64,000 bases of DNA from Agapetus fuscipes. Lineage: Eukaryota > Arthropoda > Insecta > Trichoptera > Glossosomatidae. Below the pieces are notes generated by a model. The model was not told the DNA's origin. It ran no database searches and saw only the letters and a list, made by a program, of their open reading frames with translations. This document shows, one piece after another, positions 41,244 to 51,300 of the stretch (position 1 is its first letter; each line of letters begins with the position of its first letter). The stretch lies in NCBI GenBank assembly GCA_951799405.1, contig OX637334.1:1488001-1552000 (forward strand), read 5' to 3'. The position numbers and the translations under genes are program-made.

Positions 41244-41587
41244 CTAGTGCGGTCGATAGCTCAGTTGGTAGAGTGCTTGCATTCTACCCCGTGAGCTCGG
41301 GTTCGAATCCCACCGAGGAGGGTGTCAGAAATGATTTCCTATTTCGGTGTTTATTTCAAACCCCATAATAAAAATACCGGCAAGGTTTACTCAGCCTTCA
41401 CAAGAAATGAGTACCAGCCCCCTCGGGAGCTGGGAAACCCCCACTTCAACTGAAGTGGTTGGCGTAAGGCCGGCCCCCTTACCTGTAAAAATAAATAGGT
41501 TCAACTCGCCACATGCGACCCCTTCGGGGATAACGCGGCAAGAAGTTACACTATACGTGTAGCTTAGTTGCGTTTTTGCGTTTGCGT
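41244..41587 (+). mobile_element. SINE-2 reference copy, nested in LINE-A 3' UTR
   Basis: 344 bp. Comparison with the uninterrupted UTR at 63637-63660 (TGTTGGTGTATTCATTTGC) sets the ends. Order: GCGGTCGATAGCTCAGTTGG (A box), GGGTTCGAATCCCACCGAGG (B box), TTTCGGTGTTTATTTCAAAC, CCTCGGGAGCTGGGAAACCC, ACTTCAACTGAAGTGGTTGG, AAATAGGTTCAACTCGCCAC, GATAACGCGGCAAGAAGTTA and CACTATACGTGTAGCTTAGT. The head resembles tRNA-Tyr at its 5' end, but the anticodon arm is not readable. Confidence 0.92.
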
Positions 41588-41695
41588 GTATTAATTTGCT
41601 ACATTTTTTGCATAGGAAATTTCTGACTTTTTTTGTATAGATTTCTTTGTAAGGTTTTGTTCTTTTATATATTTAAATGTAATTTTTTATTCATA

Positions 41696-41941
41696 TTCCT
41701 TGACTTACAGGTTGGTATGAGGCTGACCACCCATACTGTAAAAAATGGTTCACTTTGCCAATGTTACCCCTGTTTCAGGGAAGGTCGGCAAAAGTTGTGG
41801 GGCTTATGTTCATTTGAGGTTTGGATTTTATTTGTAAGTACACATTCAGCATTTGTAAGCGCGAACTACACTTGTTGGTTTATGGGCTTACGTCTGAGAG
41901 CTTTAAATGAATATATCCTTGCAACTTAGATTATAGATTAT
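41696..41941 (+). repeat. T-unit at the native LINE-A 3' terminus
   Basis: From ATTCCTTGACTTACAGG to the ATTATAG tail. Same order (ORF, ~115 bp UTR, T-unit, tail) as at 63478-64000, showing that the dispersed T-unit is the LINE-A 3' end. Confidence 0.92.
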
Positions 41942-42007
41942 AGACGTCAGGAGCTGTATGGGTTATTATAATGTATGATAAAATTATCATTCAAATATTT
42001 TTTTTAA

Positions 42008-42100
42008 TCCACAGTTTTATTCTCACAAGTTGAGCATTTACTTCACCTCGAGTACTTTCGACTTGCTTCCGTCATTTTCAGAGGACACTGTTACAAAATT
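42008..42100 (+). repeat. Foldback family A, half copy
   Basis: CAGTTTTATTCTCACAAGTT, TTCACCTCGAGTACTTTCGA and TTTTCAGAGGACACTG match the left arm and loop at 21918-22010. Confidence 0.65.
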
Positions 42101-42549
42101 GACAAGACAAAAACCATAGAGAAATGAGAAGGATGAGCTACGACAAAGAGGTAAAATTAACCCAACATCACTACGATTATTTGGGTGTAAGGTGGTACAA
42201 TGCACTTTTTTCCAGGTATAAGCATGATAAGCACGCAGATCCTAGGGCCATTAAGTACATGATCAGCAAATATTTGAAAGAGGTGTAAATAGTTGAGTGT
42301 TTATATTTGATTGGTTTTTTGTATATTATTCTTATCATTATTATTTTTGTTATTTTTTTCATATATCTACATGTGTGTATATATGTATAATTCCTATTTC
42401 TGTATTTTCTATTTAAACATGTTACCTCTTTATGTTATTTTACTTTATTTTTTGTCTTTCTGTTTTTGCTGAGTAAATGACTAAATAGTGTATATATTAT
42501 TTTTGTTTTTTATGATTTTTATCTATTAAGTGATTAATTTTAAGTTAAG
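42101..42549. other. Unassigned stretch
   Basis: T-rich, nothing recognised; may be the 3' UTR of the LINE end that follows. Confidence 0.3.
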
Positions 42550-42702
42550 ATAAGTTGGAATCCTCCCCAAAACACAAGCTATGCTTACTTTGGGGAGTAT
42601 TTATTGTAATTAGATTTTTAAAATTTATTTTTATTGTAATACTTTGTACATATTGATAAAAAACAATAAAGACCTTATGATATGATTATGATTATGATTA
42701 GG
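42550..42702 (+). mobile_element. Unclassified LINE 3' end
   Basis: CTATGCTTACTTTGGGGAGT, an AATAAAGACC polyadenylation-type motif and a (TGATTA)n tail. A polyadenylation-like signal followed by a microsatellite suggests a non-LTR element; no coding part. Confidence 0.45.
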
Positions 42703-42719
42703 TAATTACAAAGGCATAA

Positions 42720-43465
42720 TGACATTTCAATTTAAAAAGCCTTAACCGCCAGCATTGTAGATCAACCGCCATACTTTTCGTTACCTTTTCTAAAATCTAA
42801 TCTAAATCTAAGTTGTAAACATATGTATCATTAGAAATTCATATTAAATGCATTCCCACAAGCAGACACGTACAAGTTCGCGCTTGCACATGCCTCATGT
42901 GAACCTACAACACAAAAACCAAATCTCAAATGGACATACACCCTGCAACTCTTGCCGACCTTTCCTGAAACAGGGGTGACATTGGCAAAGTGAACCATTT
43001 TTACAGCATGGGGGGTCAGCCGCATACCAACCTATAAGTCAAGGAACATAGGGGCCATCCATAAATTACGTCATCGATTTTGGCCGATTTTCGACCCCCC
43101 CCCCCTTACAATCATCCTATAGTCATTATCTAATGACCCCCCTCCCCCTCTTGCTGTAATAATGGATGAGCTTAATAATTAATAATGTTATATTACTTAC
43201 ATAGTATTTTGTATATTTTGTAGAAATTGGGATTTACAAGAACGATGTCACTTTTGGTACTCCTATATCATTTGCCATCATCCGCAGACCAGACTCCCCC
43301 CCCCCCCCCCCCTTAATGCGAATGACGGAATATATGGACAGCCCCATACACGACAAATTAAACTTTATAAATCAATCAATCATAATCAATATTACAAAGG
43401 TATAATGACAATTCAATTTAAAAAGCCTTAACCGCCAGCATTGTAGATCAACCGCCATTAATTTC
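42720..43465 (-). mobile_element. LINE-A 3' end with nested MITE
   Basis: T-unit at 42783-43046 (tail on the left), then UTR interrupted at 43051-43345 and, at about 43425-43460, GCCTTAACCGCCAGCATTGT, the reverse complement of the LINE-A ORF end. A duplicate of that last block (GCCAGCATTGTAGATCAACC) also sits at 42745-42770, so the copy is rearranged or two copies overlap. Confidence 0.75.
43051..43345. mobile_element. 295-bp MITE with GGGGCC-type termini
   Basis: The ends GGGGCCATCCATAAATTACG and (reverse complement) GGGGCTGTCCATATATTCCG match at 20 of the first 24 positions. ATA flanks both sides (43048-43050, 43346-43348), and the paralogous UTR at 15405 and 53800 has the site without insert. 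Internal C runs occur near both ends. No ORF. The superfamily is left open. Confidence 0.85.
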
Positions 43466-43859
43466 GTTACCTTTTCAGTTTTACTAATCCGCAGACTTGA
43501 CCTTATTTACAAAACCCTAAAATAGAATGTGTTAATATCGCAAGTTGGTAAACAAGCCAAAAAATTAAGAGGTGAGCCATAAATTTTCTTGTATTTTCGC
43601 CAAACCAAAAAATAGGACAATTTTTTTTTGGAGGGAAAAAATAACATTTTTTTGCTACCCCTTGGAGAGACACTATTATCCGTCCTATTCCGTTTTGTTG
43701 CCTTCTCTCTCTGTTGACATTGTGGCAACACCCATCCCTGCTGGCAACACAAATTGGATTATAACATCAACTGTGCGGAGCACGGGTAAGCTTTGTGAAA
43801 TTCCAACTCTATTTTTTTTTAGTATGTTAGTTTTAGTATTTTGTAGTTATTAGTATGTA
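43466..43859. other. Unassigned stretch
   Basis: Overlapping ORFs on both strands (43507-43752, 43572-43853) show no motif. Confidence 0.3.
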
Positions 43860-44320
43860 AGGACAAAAATAAATGGCGGTTGATCTGTAATGTTGGCGGC
43901 TAGGGTTAATTAAATTGGAATTTGTTTTCTGTTTGTTGTCCATAGATATTATTATTTATTGATTTATAAAATGTAATTTGTCGTGTATGTTCTTTGACTT
44001 ATAGGTTGGTATGCGGCTGACCACCCATGCTGTAAAATTGGTTCACTTTGCCAATGTCACCCCTGTTACAGGGAAGGACGGCAAGAGTTGCAGGGTGTAT
44101 GTCCGTTTGAGATTTGGTTTTTATGTTGTAGGTTCACATGAGGCATGTGCAAGCGCGAACTTGTACGTGTCTGGTTGTGGGAATGCATGTAATGTGAGTC
44201 TCCAATGTAACATACATATCTTTGCACAAAAGCGCTTTACACAAAAAGCGCCCTTGGAGTGTCAGAAATACCAAGTCATCATCATAATCATCATCAACTT
44301 AGATTAGATAAGATAAGATT
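43860..44320 (+). pseudogene. LINE-A 3' end with a 70-bp nested insertion
   Basis: GGACAAAAATAAATGGCGGT and TGATCTGTAATGTTGGCGGC (ORF end and stop region), UTR, then a T-unit from 43993 to ATTAGATAAGATAAG. The tail motif CTTTGCA/ACTTAG is split at 44227-44296. Confidence 0.88.
44227..44296 (+). mobile_element. Very short CR1/L2-type LINE 3' insertion
   Basis: CAAAAAGCGCCCTTGGAGTG followed by a CATCATCATAATCATCATCA tail resembles the 3' terminus of the LINE at 5401-5705 (GCGCCCTTGGAGTG). It splits a T-unit cleanly. Confidence 0.65.
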
Positions 44321-44344
44321 AGATTCGTTGACTTACAGGTTGAA

Positions 44345-44493
44345 AGTCGACGGGCGTAAACGAAAACTTGTCAAACCGAAACTATCCGAAACTTTTATAT
44401 CTGTTTCGGTTACGGATACGGATATTTTTTCATTTCGGATATCTGATAGTTTCGGATACGGATAACGATATCCATAACATCCCTGATAATAAC
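44345..44493. repeat. Possible hAT-like MITE end
   Basis: Alternating ATCCGAAAC and TTTCGGATA words form internal inverted repeats; the right end read inward is CAGGGATGTTATGGATATC, reminiscent of CAGGGNTGT hAT termini. No matching left end or 8-bp duplication found. Confidence 0.35.
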
Positions 44494-44671
44494 TATGATT
44501 ATTGTAAGCATCGCTTTGACGGGCTTCAACAATGTCTAATTGATCACTGTTAGCTAGGAAACACTCCCAGAGCAATAATTACACATGCCTTTGTAGATCA
44601 CATTGGCTAACTGGCTTGCAGCTTTGATATATTGTTATGTTTGAAACGGGCTGTATTTAACCAAAAAGGGC

Positions 44672-44835
44672 GTCCGGTCGATAGCTCAGTTGGTAGAGTG
44701 CTTGCATTCCATACCGTGAGCCCGGGTTCGAATCCCACCGAGGGTGTCAGAAATGATTTTCCGTTTCGGTGTTTATTTCAAACCCCTTAATAAAATACCG
44801 GAAAGGTTTACTCAGCCTTCACAAGAAATGAGTAC
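44672..44835 (+). mobile_element. SINE-2, 5' half
   Basis: GTCCGGTCGATAGCTCAGTT, GGGTTCGAATCCCACCGAGG and TACTCAGCCTTCACAAGAAA, then ends. Confidence 0.88.
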
Positions 44836-44879
44836 AAAACCATGTATTAAATTGGAATTAGACATGTATTAATTTGGTA

Positions 44880-45175
44880 CTGTACTGTACTGTATCCTGC
44901 CGCCGTTCCACTAGGAGTGGCCGGTACCTCCGCAGATGCGCCTCCACTTTTTTCTGTCCTTACAAACCACTTTCATTTCCTCAATATTCATCACTTTTTT
45001 CATACAAACTCTTCTCTTATTCTCACTCTGCAGATTCCATTCTTTCACAATCTCACCTTTTGATCTAACCATTCTTTCCTCGGCCTAACCCTTCCGCGCT
45101 TTCCTCTGACATTTCCTTTGTACACTTTTTTCGTTAGTCGTTCATCATCCATTCTTTCGAGATGGTGTCGAAGAT
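44880..45175 (-). pseudogene. LINE-A2 ORF end and 3' UTR
   Basis: CACTAGGAGTGGCCGGTACC near the left end is the 3' signature in reverse; to the right GATCTAACCATTCTTTCCTC and CACTTTTTTCGTTAGTCG encode, on the minus strand and in shifted frames, the WFDQI / LTKKVY-type region. Confidence 0.7.
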
Positions 45176-45179
45176 ATTT

Positions 45180-45250
45180 TCACGAGGGCCTGACTGGCAT
45201 CGAACCAGCACTGTTTGTATTTTAATCACACAAATCTATGGCTCATCTCT
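45180..45250 (-). mobile_element. Possible tRNA-like SINE head
   Basis: The minus strand has GGTTCGATGCCAGTCAGGCC (B-box-like) and TAGGTGAGAGATGAGCC upstream. Weak; no second copy. Confidence 0.3.
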
Positions 45251-45524
45251 CACCTAAGCCAGCGGGTTCCAAACTGGGGGGCGCCAAGAATATGCATAAA
45301 AATATTAGTATGAAAATTAAAAAATAAAACGTAAAAAGGGAGGCGAGAAAAAAATGTCGACAGGATTTTTAAGGACAAGATGAATGATCGGGAGGCATGG
45401 TAGTGCAAAGTTTGGATAGAAACCATTGACCTATTTTTTATCAAAAAAAAAAAAAGATTCATAGATTTGCTACGGATTAAATGTTTTGTGAATAGCCATG
45501 TCTAAATTTGAAAGCCTTTGCTGT
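45251..45524. other. Unassigned spacer
   Basis: CAAATCTATGGCTC-like and GGATTAAATG-like words recur near 25905-25930, perhaps an old repeat. Otherwise nothing. Confidence 0.3.
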
Positions 45525-45765
45525 ATACTTTTATACTAATCTCACCCCCTTAGTGCTTGTTTGTCTTTTATCCATCAGAGGTAATTTCACATAAGCAATG
45601 TTTTTATGTGTACTGAACCAATGTGTATTATGAAAACTATAAATTGATTGAAAATATTTTAAACAACTCTCACATTATCGTGTTTGACGTGATTTTCTTA
45701 GCTCAGATTGTGTAGAATGTGATTCTTGAGACAATTTCTCTGAAAGGCCGTCTTTGAATCGTAAA
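45525..45765 (+). repeat. MITE-X copy
   Basis: GTTTTTATGTGTACTGAACC, CTCTCACATTATCGTGTTTG and CTTAGCTCAGATTGTGTAGA match 52690-52820. Its termini are eroded. Confidence 0.75.
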
Positions 45766-45814
45766 TATATTATATTTATACATACATAGAAAGATAATTT
45801 ATTTATAAGGTACA

Positions 45815-46560
45815 CATAATTAAAGAGCGCCGTTTTTGTGCGTATCACACCTCAAAGGCCCTCTCAAATCACTTTTTTTTTCGTAAAGATGCGTCTTTAG
45901 TGCTCCTTTAACAGTTTCTGCCTTCCTCACATTAGGTGGTAGTCTATTCCACTCCATTGGGCCCGCAAACCGGAAAGCACGGTCCACAAAATTAGTGCGT
46001 GTCTGACGTGACGGCTGGACTAAGTCAACCCCCCCACACCCCGCAGATCTAAGAGTTTGGCGTCTCAAATCTATCTCAACAGGTGAGAACATGCCAGACA
46101 AGTATGAAGGAGCCGTACCATTGACAGCTTTGTAAACCATCAGACAAACACGGTAGACCATCTATAATCTATAATCTATAATCTAAGCTGCAAGGATATG
46201 TAAGCATTTAAGGCTCATATGAAATGCATGCCTACAGACAGGCACATGTAGGTTCGCGCCTACACATTCTGCATGTGTGCATACAAAGAAAGAAAACCTC
46301 ACATGGACATAAACCTTGCAACTCCTGCCGCCGTTCCCTGAACCGGGGTGGCATTGGCAAAAGTGAACCGATTTTTACAGCGCGAGTGGTCAGCTCGTAC
46401 CAACCTATCAGTCAAGGAGTTGACCATCCTCTCCGGAAAACGAAACCAATGCAGTTTTTTCAACAATGGAGTAATATGATTAAATTTGGACATCCCGAAT
46501 ATGAGTCTTGCTGCAGATTTCAGCACAGATTATGGCAGATAAGTCCAACAAGCTCTGAGG
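45815..46560 (-). pseudogene. LINE-B C-terminal copy split by a T-unit
   Basis: On the minus strand 46429-46545 reads KSAARLIFGMSKFNHITPLL and LHWFRFPER; 45820-46155 continues YRVCLMVYKAVNGTAPSYLS, FAGPMEWNRLPPNVRKAE and GALKTHLYEKK, then the LINE-B 3' UTR (GGTGTGATACGCACAAAAAC-like). The two parts join in the LINE-B order once the T-unit and one GACCATC are removed. Loses four codons near the end and the normal stop. Truncated copy. Confidence 0.9.
46163..46421 (-). mobile_element. T-unit (subfamily C), complete, GACCATC target duplication
   Basis: 259 bp. On the minus strand it starts AACTCCTTGACTGATAGG and ends TTATAGATTATAGATTATA. GACCATC flanks at 46156-46162 and 46422-46428. The interrupted LINE-B reading frame proves the boundaries. 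Confidence 0.93.
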
Positions 46561-47297
46561 GGACGATGTGATCCGACTGGCTTGTTGATTTGTCCTAGAT
46601 TGACTGTTACGCTTCAGATGCCTTGTATTCTATCTCACAGCTGACAGCTCTTATAAATATATACCCAGATACAAGTGTAGATAGAAATGCAGACAGATTT
46701 AGAACGGAAAATAGAGATAAGTTGAGAGAAATACAAATAGTGGTGGATATAAATATTTAGAGAGAGAAATAGAAATAGAGAGAGATTCAGGTCGTTAGCC
46801 CCGCCTAGCGATTCCAGAAGCGTTATTCTGCTAAATGACGTATTACTGCAATTCGTGTCCAAAAGTATTGTTGTGTTTTTAGGGCTCAAAAAGTCTTTAA
46901 ATAAAAAAAAAACTGGTCTTCTTTCATGGATATTTATTGTACACTTAGATTTATTTCACAATTTATATTTATTTTTAACAATTCACATTTTTGGTTTAGC
47001 ACTTTACATTAACTTCACAGTTGGTCTTCAATGTCTTTCTTGTTCAAAAGCAGAGCGACGTATATGGGCTGACTCTTGCGAGCCGCTTGCAGCCCTTTAT
47101 ACTCCTAAAGACAGTAGTTACTAGAAGCCAATTTTGCTGGAACATTGCAGAACATAACGCTTCCAGTAGGTACATAACTGAATGTCTCTTTCCTAGGTAC
47201 CTATAATAATTACTCCAATTCTCATCGGCTATAACTAATACACACCTATTTGTTATTTACATAACAGTATGGAGTACTATGATTTTTATATTGGGCA
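46561..47297. other. Unassigned stretch
   Basis: 46660-46790 is purine-rich with GAGATA/GAGAGA words. Short ORFs only, no motif. Confidence 0.3.
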
Positions 47298-47330
47298 TGA
47301 AATTAACACCAAAACGGGAGATCATTCATC
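47298..47330 (-). mobile_element. SINE-2 body scrap
   Basis: GAAATTAACACCAAAACGGG then AGATCATT matches the reverse complement of the SINE-2 CGTTTCGGTGTTTATTTC region. Confidence 0.4.
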
Positions 47331-47478
47331 TTAACATTCAGGGTAAGACTGAGGGGAGAAGATCTCAGGACGCTGAAGGACATCGTGGCTGAAAAACCTG
47401 CGAAAATTGTTCGACAGAACCACCAGGTCCCGGTTTCGAGTCGCAGCATCCAAAGTCAAAATAGCCATGATGATCGAT

Positions 47479-47729
47479 CTCCTTGACTGATAGGTTGGTA
47501 CGAGGCTGACCACCCGTGCTGTAAAAATCGGTTCACTTTTGCCAATGCCACCCCGGTTCAGGGAACGGCGGCAGGAGTTGCAAGGTTTATGTCCATGTGA
47601 GGTTTTCTTTCTTTGTATGCACACATGCAGAATGTGTAGGCGCGAACTTACATGTGCCTGTCTGTAGGCATGCATTTCATATGAGCCTTAAATGCTTACA
47701 TATCCTTGCAGCTTAGATTATAGATTATA
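47479..47729 (+). mobile_element. T-unit (subfamily C), complete, GATCGAT target duplication
   Basis: 251 bp, starting two bases before CCTTGACTGATAGG and ending GATTATAGATTATA. GATCGAT at 47472-47478 and 47730-47736. Nearly identical to 46163-46421. Confidence 0.93.
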
Positions 47730-47836
47730 GATCGATGCAAGTGGCACGAAAAGAAGAAGGACGGAAGCCATTTTTGACAAGCTTTGTGAGAATTTTACCA
47801 TAGCTCGAATGATAGATGGAATATATGGAATAGATG

Positions 47837-47875
47837 GAATGCAATCACTCTACTAACTGAGCTACCGACTGAATT
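47837..47875 (-). mobile_element. SINE-2 head fragment
   Basis: GAATGCAATCACTCTACTAA then CTGAGCTACCGACTG is the reverse complement of the A-box half. Confidence 0.65.
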
Positions 47876-48261
47876 ATTAAATAATTAATTTCGTGAAATA
47901 TTACCTATCACCGCGTTAGTATTTTTTTTTTGTTAGTCCATCTTTGAAATTGTAGAAGTATGAATGCGTGCATAGCATGTGAATCATAGACCACACATGC
48001 ACTGTTATTTCATCCACATTTCCTACATCATTACATATTATATGTACCGTGTGGTCACTCGAGCACAGTACCTCGCCATTTGTTTTGTTACATTTATAGC
48101 AGGTTTTCTGCAATCAAAACTGGGGTTCATTTATTTTACACAATTTATTTCCTCACTTTCGATTACGACAGAGTTTTTACATTTGAATAGTACGACGGTT
48201 GATTTATGTTTGCTCTACAGAGGATTTTGGTCCTTAATTTATACAGATTATTAATATAATT
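47876..48261. other. Unassigned stretch
   Basis: A 91-codon ORF at 47979-48254 has no motif. Confidence 0.3.
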
Positions 48262-48353
48262 TCCGGTCGATAGTTCAGTTGGTAGAGTACTTGCATTCCA
48301 TGCCGTGAGCTTGGGTTCGAATCCCACTGAGGGTTACAGAAATAATTTCTCGA
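48262..48353 (+). mobile_element. SINE-2 head
   Basis: CCGGTCGATAGTTCAGTTGG, GTGAGCTTGGGTTCGAATCC then CACTGAGGG; truncated where a T-unit scrap (GAAACAAGGGTG) begins. Confidence 0.85.
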
Positions 48354-48363
48354 AACAAGGGTG

Positions 48364-51300
48364 ATACGAGGACTACCTACCGCCGCTGATTAGCGGGCGG
48401 TAGAAGCTCTGTTTATTTTTTGTAATTTTTTTTCTAATTAAAACTGTGTTCTAGTGATTACAATATTTTAAAAGTTAACCAGCAGTTCAGATGCTTACGC
48501 AGTGCAATTAAACACAGTGAATGCGCCTACAAATAAACAATTCAAAATAAAATAAAAAATTCCATAACCTCTAATTTTTGACAAGTGACATCGCGGCAAA
48601 GTGCTTGCAGTGGGTAGGTACCTACTTACTCGCCTGCATGACAGAAACAGACGCGCCAGTGCTATGTCCAGTGCAGAGGTACTCCCTGCAAGTACTTAAA
48701 GATATAATAACTAACACTGTGCCGCGAGTGCAATGTCGAACAAAAGAGTGGCCAAACATTGTGCTGAGGAGGCGCGTGAGGCGCAGAAAACGAGGAGGGC
48801 GACGGCTGAACTACTCAGCCCCGCCAGTGACAACTCCTGCTGTTTGTTCAGTGCATTGTGAGGATCTTGCTTCCACATCCAGATCTTCAGTGGCACCTTC
48901 ATCGCCGAGCTCCCTGCTGACCAGCGGGAGACATCAGCAAATTCTGGAGAGGAAGATCAATCTTGGATGCTGGAATGCGAGATCTATCGCCAATAAAGTG
49001 GATGACATTTGTGAATTATGTAAAAGCCATGACCTTGGCATCCTCGCACTGACAGAGACGTGGCATGAGAGCTACCACTCAAGTGCCATGAAGAGACTGC
49101 GTGCACTGGGGTTCGCGACATTTGAGGAAGCACGGGCAAGGCCACATCATGGAAAAGGGACAGAGAATATTTCCTGGACCAACCATGGCGGAGTTGTGTT
49201 GCTAGTGCGTCCAGGATGTCGTGTGGAGAAGATTAACTTTTTTTCTTTCACGACATTTGAGTGCCTTGTATGTCGGGTATCTTCCGGTGCAACGCTCACA
49301 ATAGCTATTGTATATCGCCCCGGCTCTAAGCCTGTTACGGCGGCGTTTTTTCATGAATTTCGGGAGCTCTTTGAAGTTTTAGTAACTCGTAATGAGATGT
49401 TTCTGATAGTGGGGGATGTTAACGTCAGGCTTGAGCGCAGAGATGACACCAATTGTGTTACTCTCACTGCCTTGCTTGCGGACTATGGCTGCAGACAGTG
49501 GGTAGATGCTCCCACTCATGACGCGGGTGGCCTACTGGATGTGGTCATCACTAGACAGGAGGATGCTCCTTTGAAAACAGAGGTAAGAGATGTGGGTTTG
49601 TCGGACCACAGGTTGGTGGTGGTACGTTTAAATCTAGGACGACCTGTTCCTGTATACAGGAAAATTACCTCCAGGTCCTGGAACAAATTTAAGATCGATT
49701 TCTTCAAAATGGATTTGTCTCTATCGCCGATCTGTTGTCCGGAAACCTACGTCTCAATGCACCCAGACACATTAGTTGGGCTGTACAATGACACCATGAA
49801 AAGTTTAATAAATCTGCATGCTCCCATTACAATCAAACATGTTAGGGAGCGGAATAGTGCTATCTGGTTTGATAGTGAATGCAGTGCGCTGAAACGCAAA
49901 ATGCGACAAGCAGAGCGTAATTTCAGGAGCGGCAAGCCAGGTAGCACTAGAGAAATGTGGATAATTGCACAGGGTCTGTACAGGTCAGCTATCCTCCAGA
50001 AAAAGTCCCAGCATTATTGTACCATTATTGCTAGTGAAAAATGTCCACAGCGTTTATGGAGACTTCTGGAGAACGTGTCTGGTGGTGCCCGGGCCGGTGC
50101 GGGTCCGGTGACGACTGCTGGTGATCTCGCTGCTTACTTTCAAAGTAAAATACCGACCAGATATTCTCCCCTAGGGGTTAGTCCTGGTTCTCTGGGACTT
50201 TTGTGTAATTCACAGCTTGAAGTGCTTGGGCTGACCTCTATTGAAGAGGTGACGCGAGTTGTAGCGGGATCGCCAAATAAGCAGTGTGATCTGGATCCTG
50301 TGCCGACGTGGGTACTAAAAGAGTGCATTCTTCTAGTGGCTCCATTTATTGTTAGGTTTATCAATGGATGCCTAATGGATGCCACTATCCCCTCCTTTTT
50401 AAAGGAAGCGCAAATAACGCCAATATTAAAAAAGCCAAATCTCGATCCTAACGATCTCTCCAATTTCAGGCCGGTGTCAAACTTACCGTTTCTGTCTAAG
50501 GTACTGGAGCGCATTGTCTCTGATCGGCTGGTATCTTATCTGAGTGCTAACGATCTGATGCCTAAGAGGCAATCAGCCTATCGAAAATATCATTCGACTG
50601 AAACTGGCTTACTGACGGTGGTCTCAGATCTGATATCGGCAGTGGATTGCGGAGATCTTGCTCTCTTAGCGCTTCTGGACATGAGTGCGGCGTTTGACAC
50701 CATATGTCATGATATTCTGATAAGGAGGTTGGAGGGTTCGTACGGCTTGAGGGATAAGGCGCTGGCGTGGTTCTCCTCCTACTTGGCGGATCGCAAGCAG
50801 GTAGTGCGTACTTGTGACTGTGTCTCACCTTCCTATTCGCTGATCTCCGGGGTGCCGCAGGGGTCTGTACTGGGACCGATCCTGTTTATTTTATACACTG
50901 CTGACATTGAGAGTATAGTTGAGAAATGGGGCCTCATTACACATGCATATGCAGATGACTGGCAAATTTACTCTCAGTGTCAGCCACATATGGCACAAAC
51001 TCTCAGTAACAGGGTGGCAGCTTGCATTGCGGAGATTGGTGAATGGATGACAAGCAATGGCCTAATCCTTAACATGGGTAAGACAGAAGTGATGTGGGCG
51101 GCTACAACCAGGCGTGATCATCTTTTGACAACTCGAGTACCACTCTCCATTGGGGGAGAGCTGATTCAGCCCTCCGACTCAGTCAGACTTCTAGGAGTCA
51201 CACTGGATCGGAACCTCACAATGGGAGAGCAATTGAACTTGACTGTATCTTCCTCATTTTTTGAACTTCGCCAGATAAAGGCGATCAGGAGATGTTTACC

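Larger units (their letters stand above)
39303..41941 (+). mobile_element. LINE-A: 5'-truncated RTE/Jockey-like retrotransposon
   Basis: The element is bounded by AGACGT at 39297-39302 and 41942-41947, and joining the flanks restores a T-unit, so both ends are exact. It contains the RT part of ORF2, a 3' UTR with a nested SINE-2, and a terminal T-unit ending ATTATAGATTATAG. It lacks the endonuclease and everything upstream, typical of incomplete target-primed reverse transcription. Confidence 0.92.

Noticed and set aside
50140..50514. 124-codon minus-strand ORF
   Set aside because: Antisense shadow of the intact LINE-B ORF.
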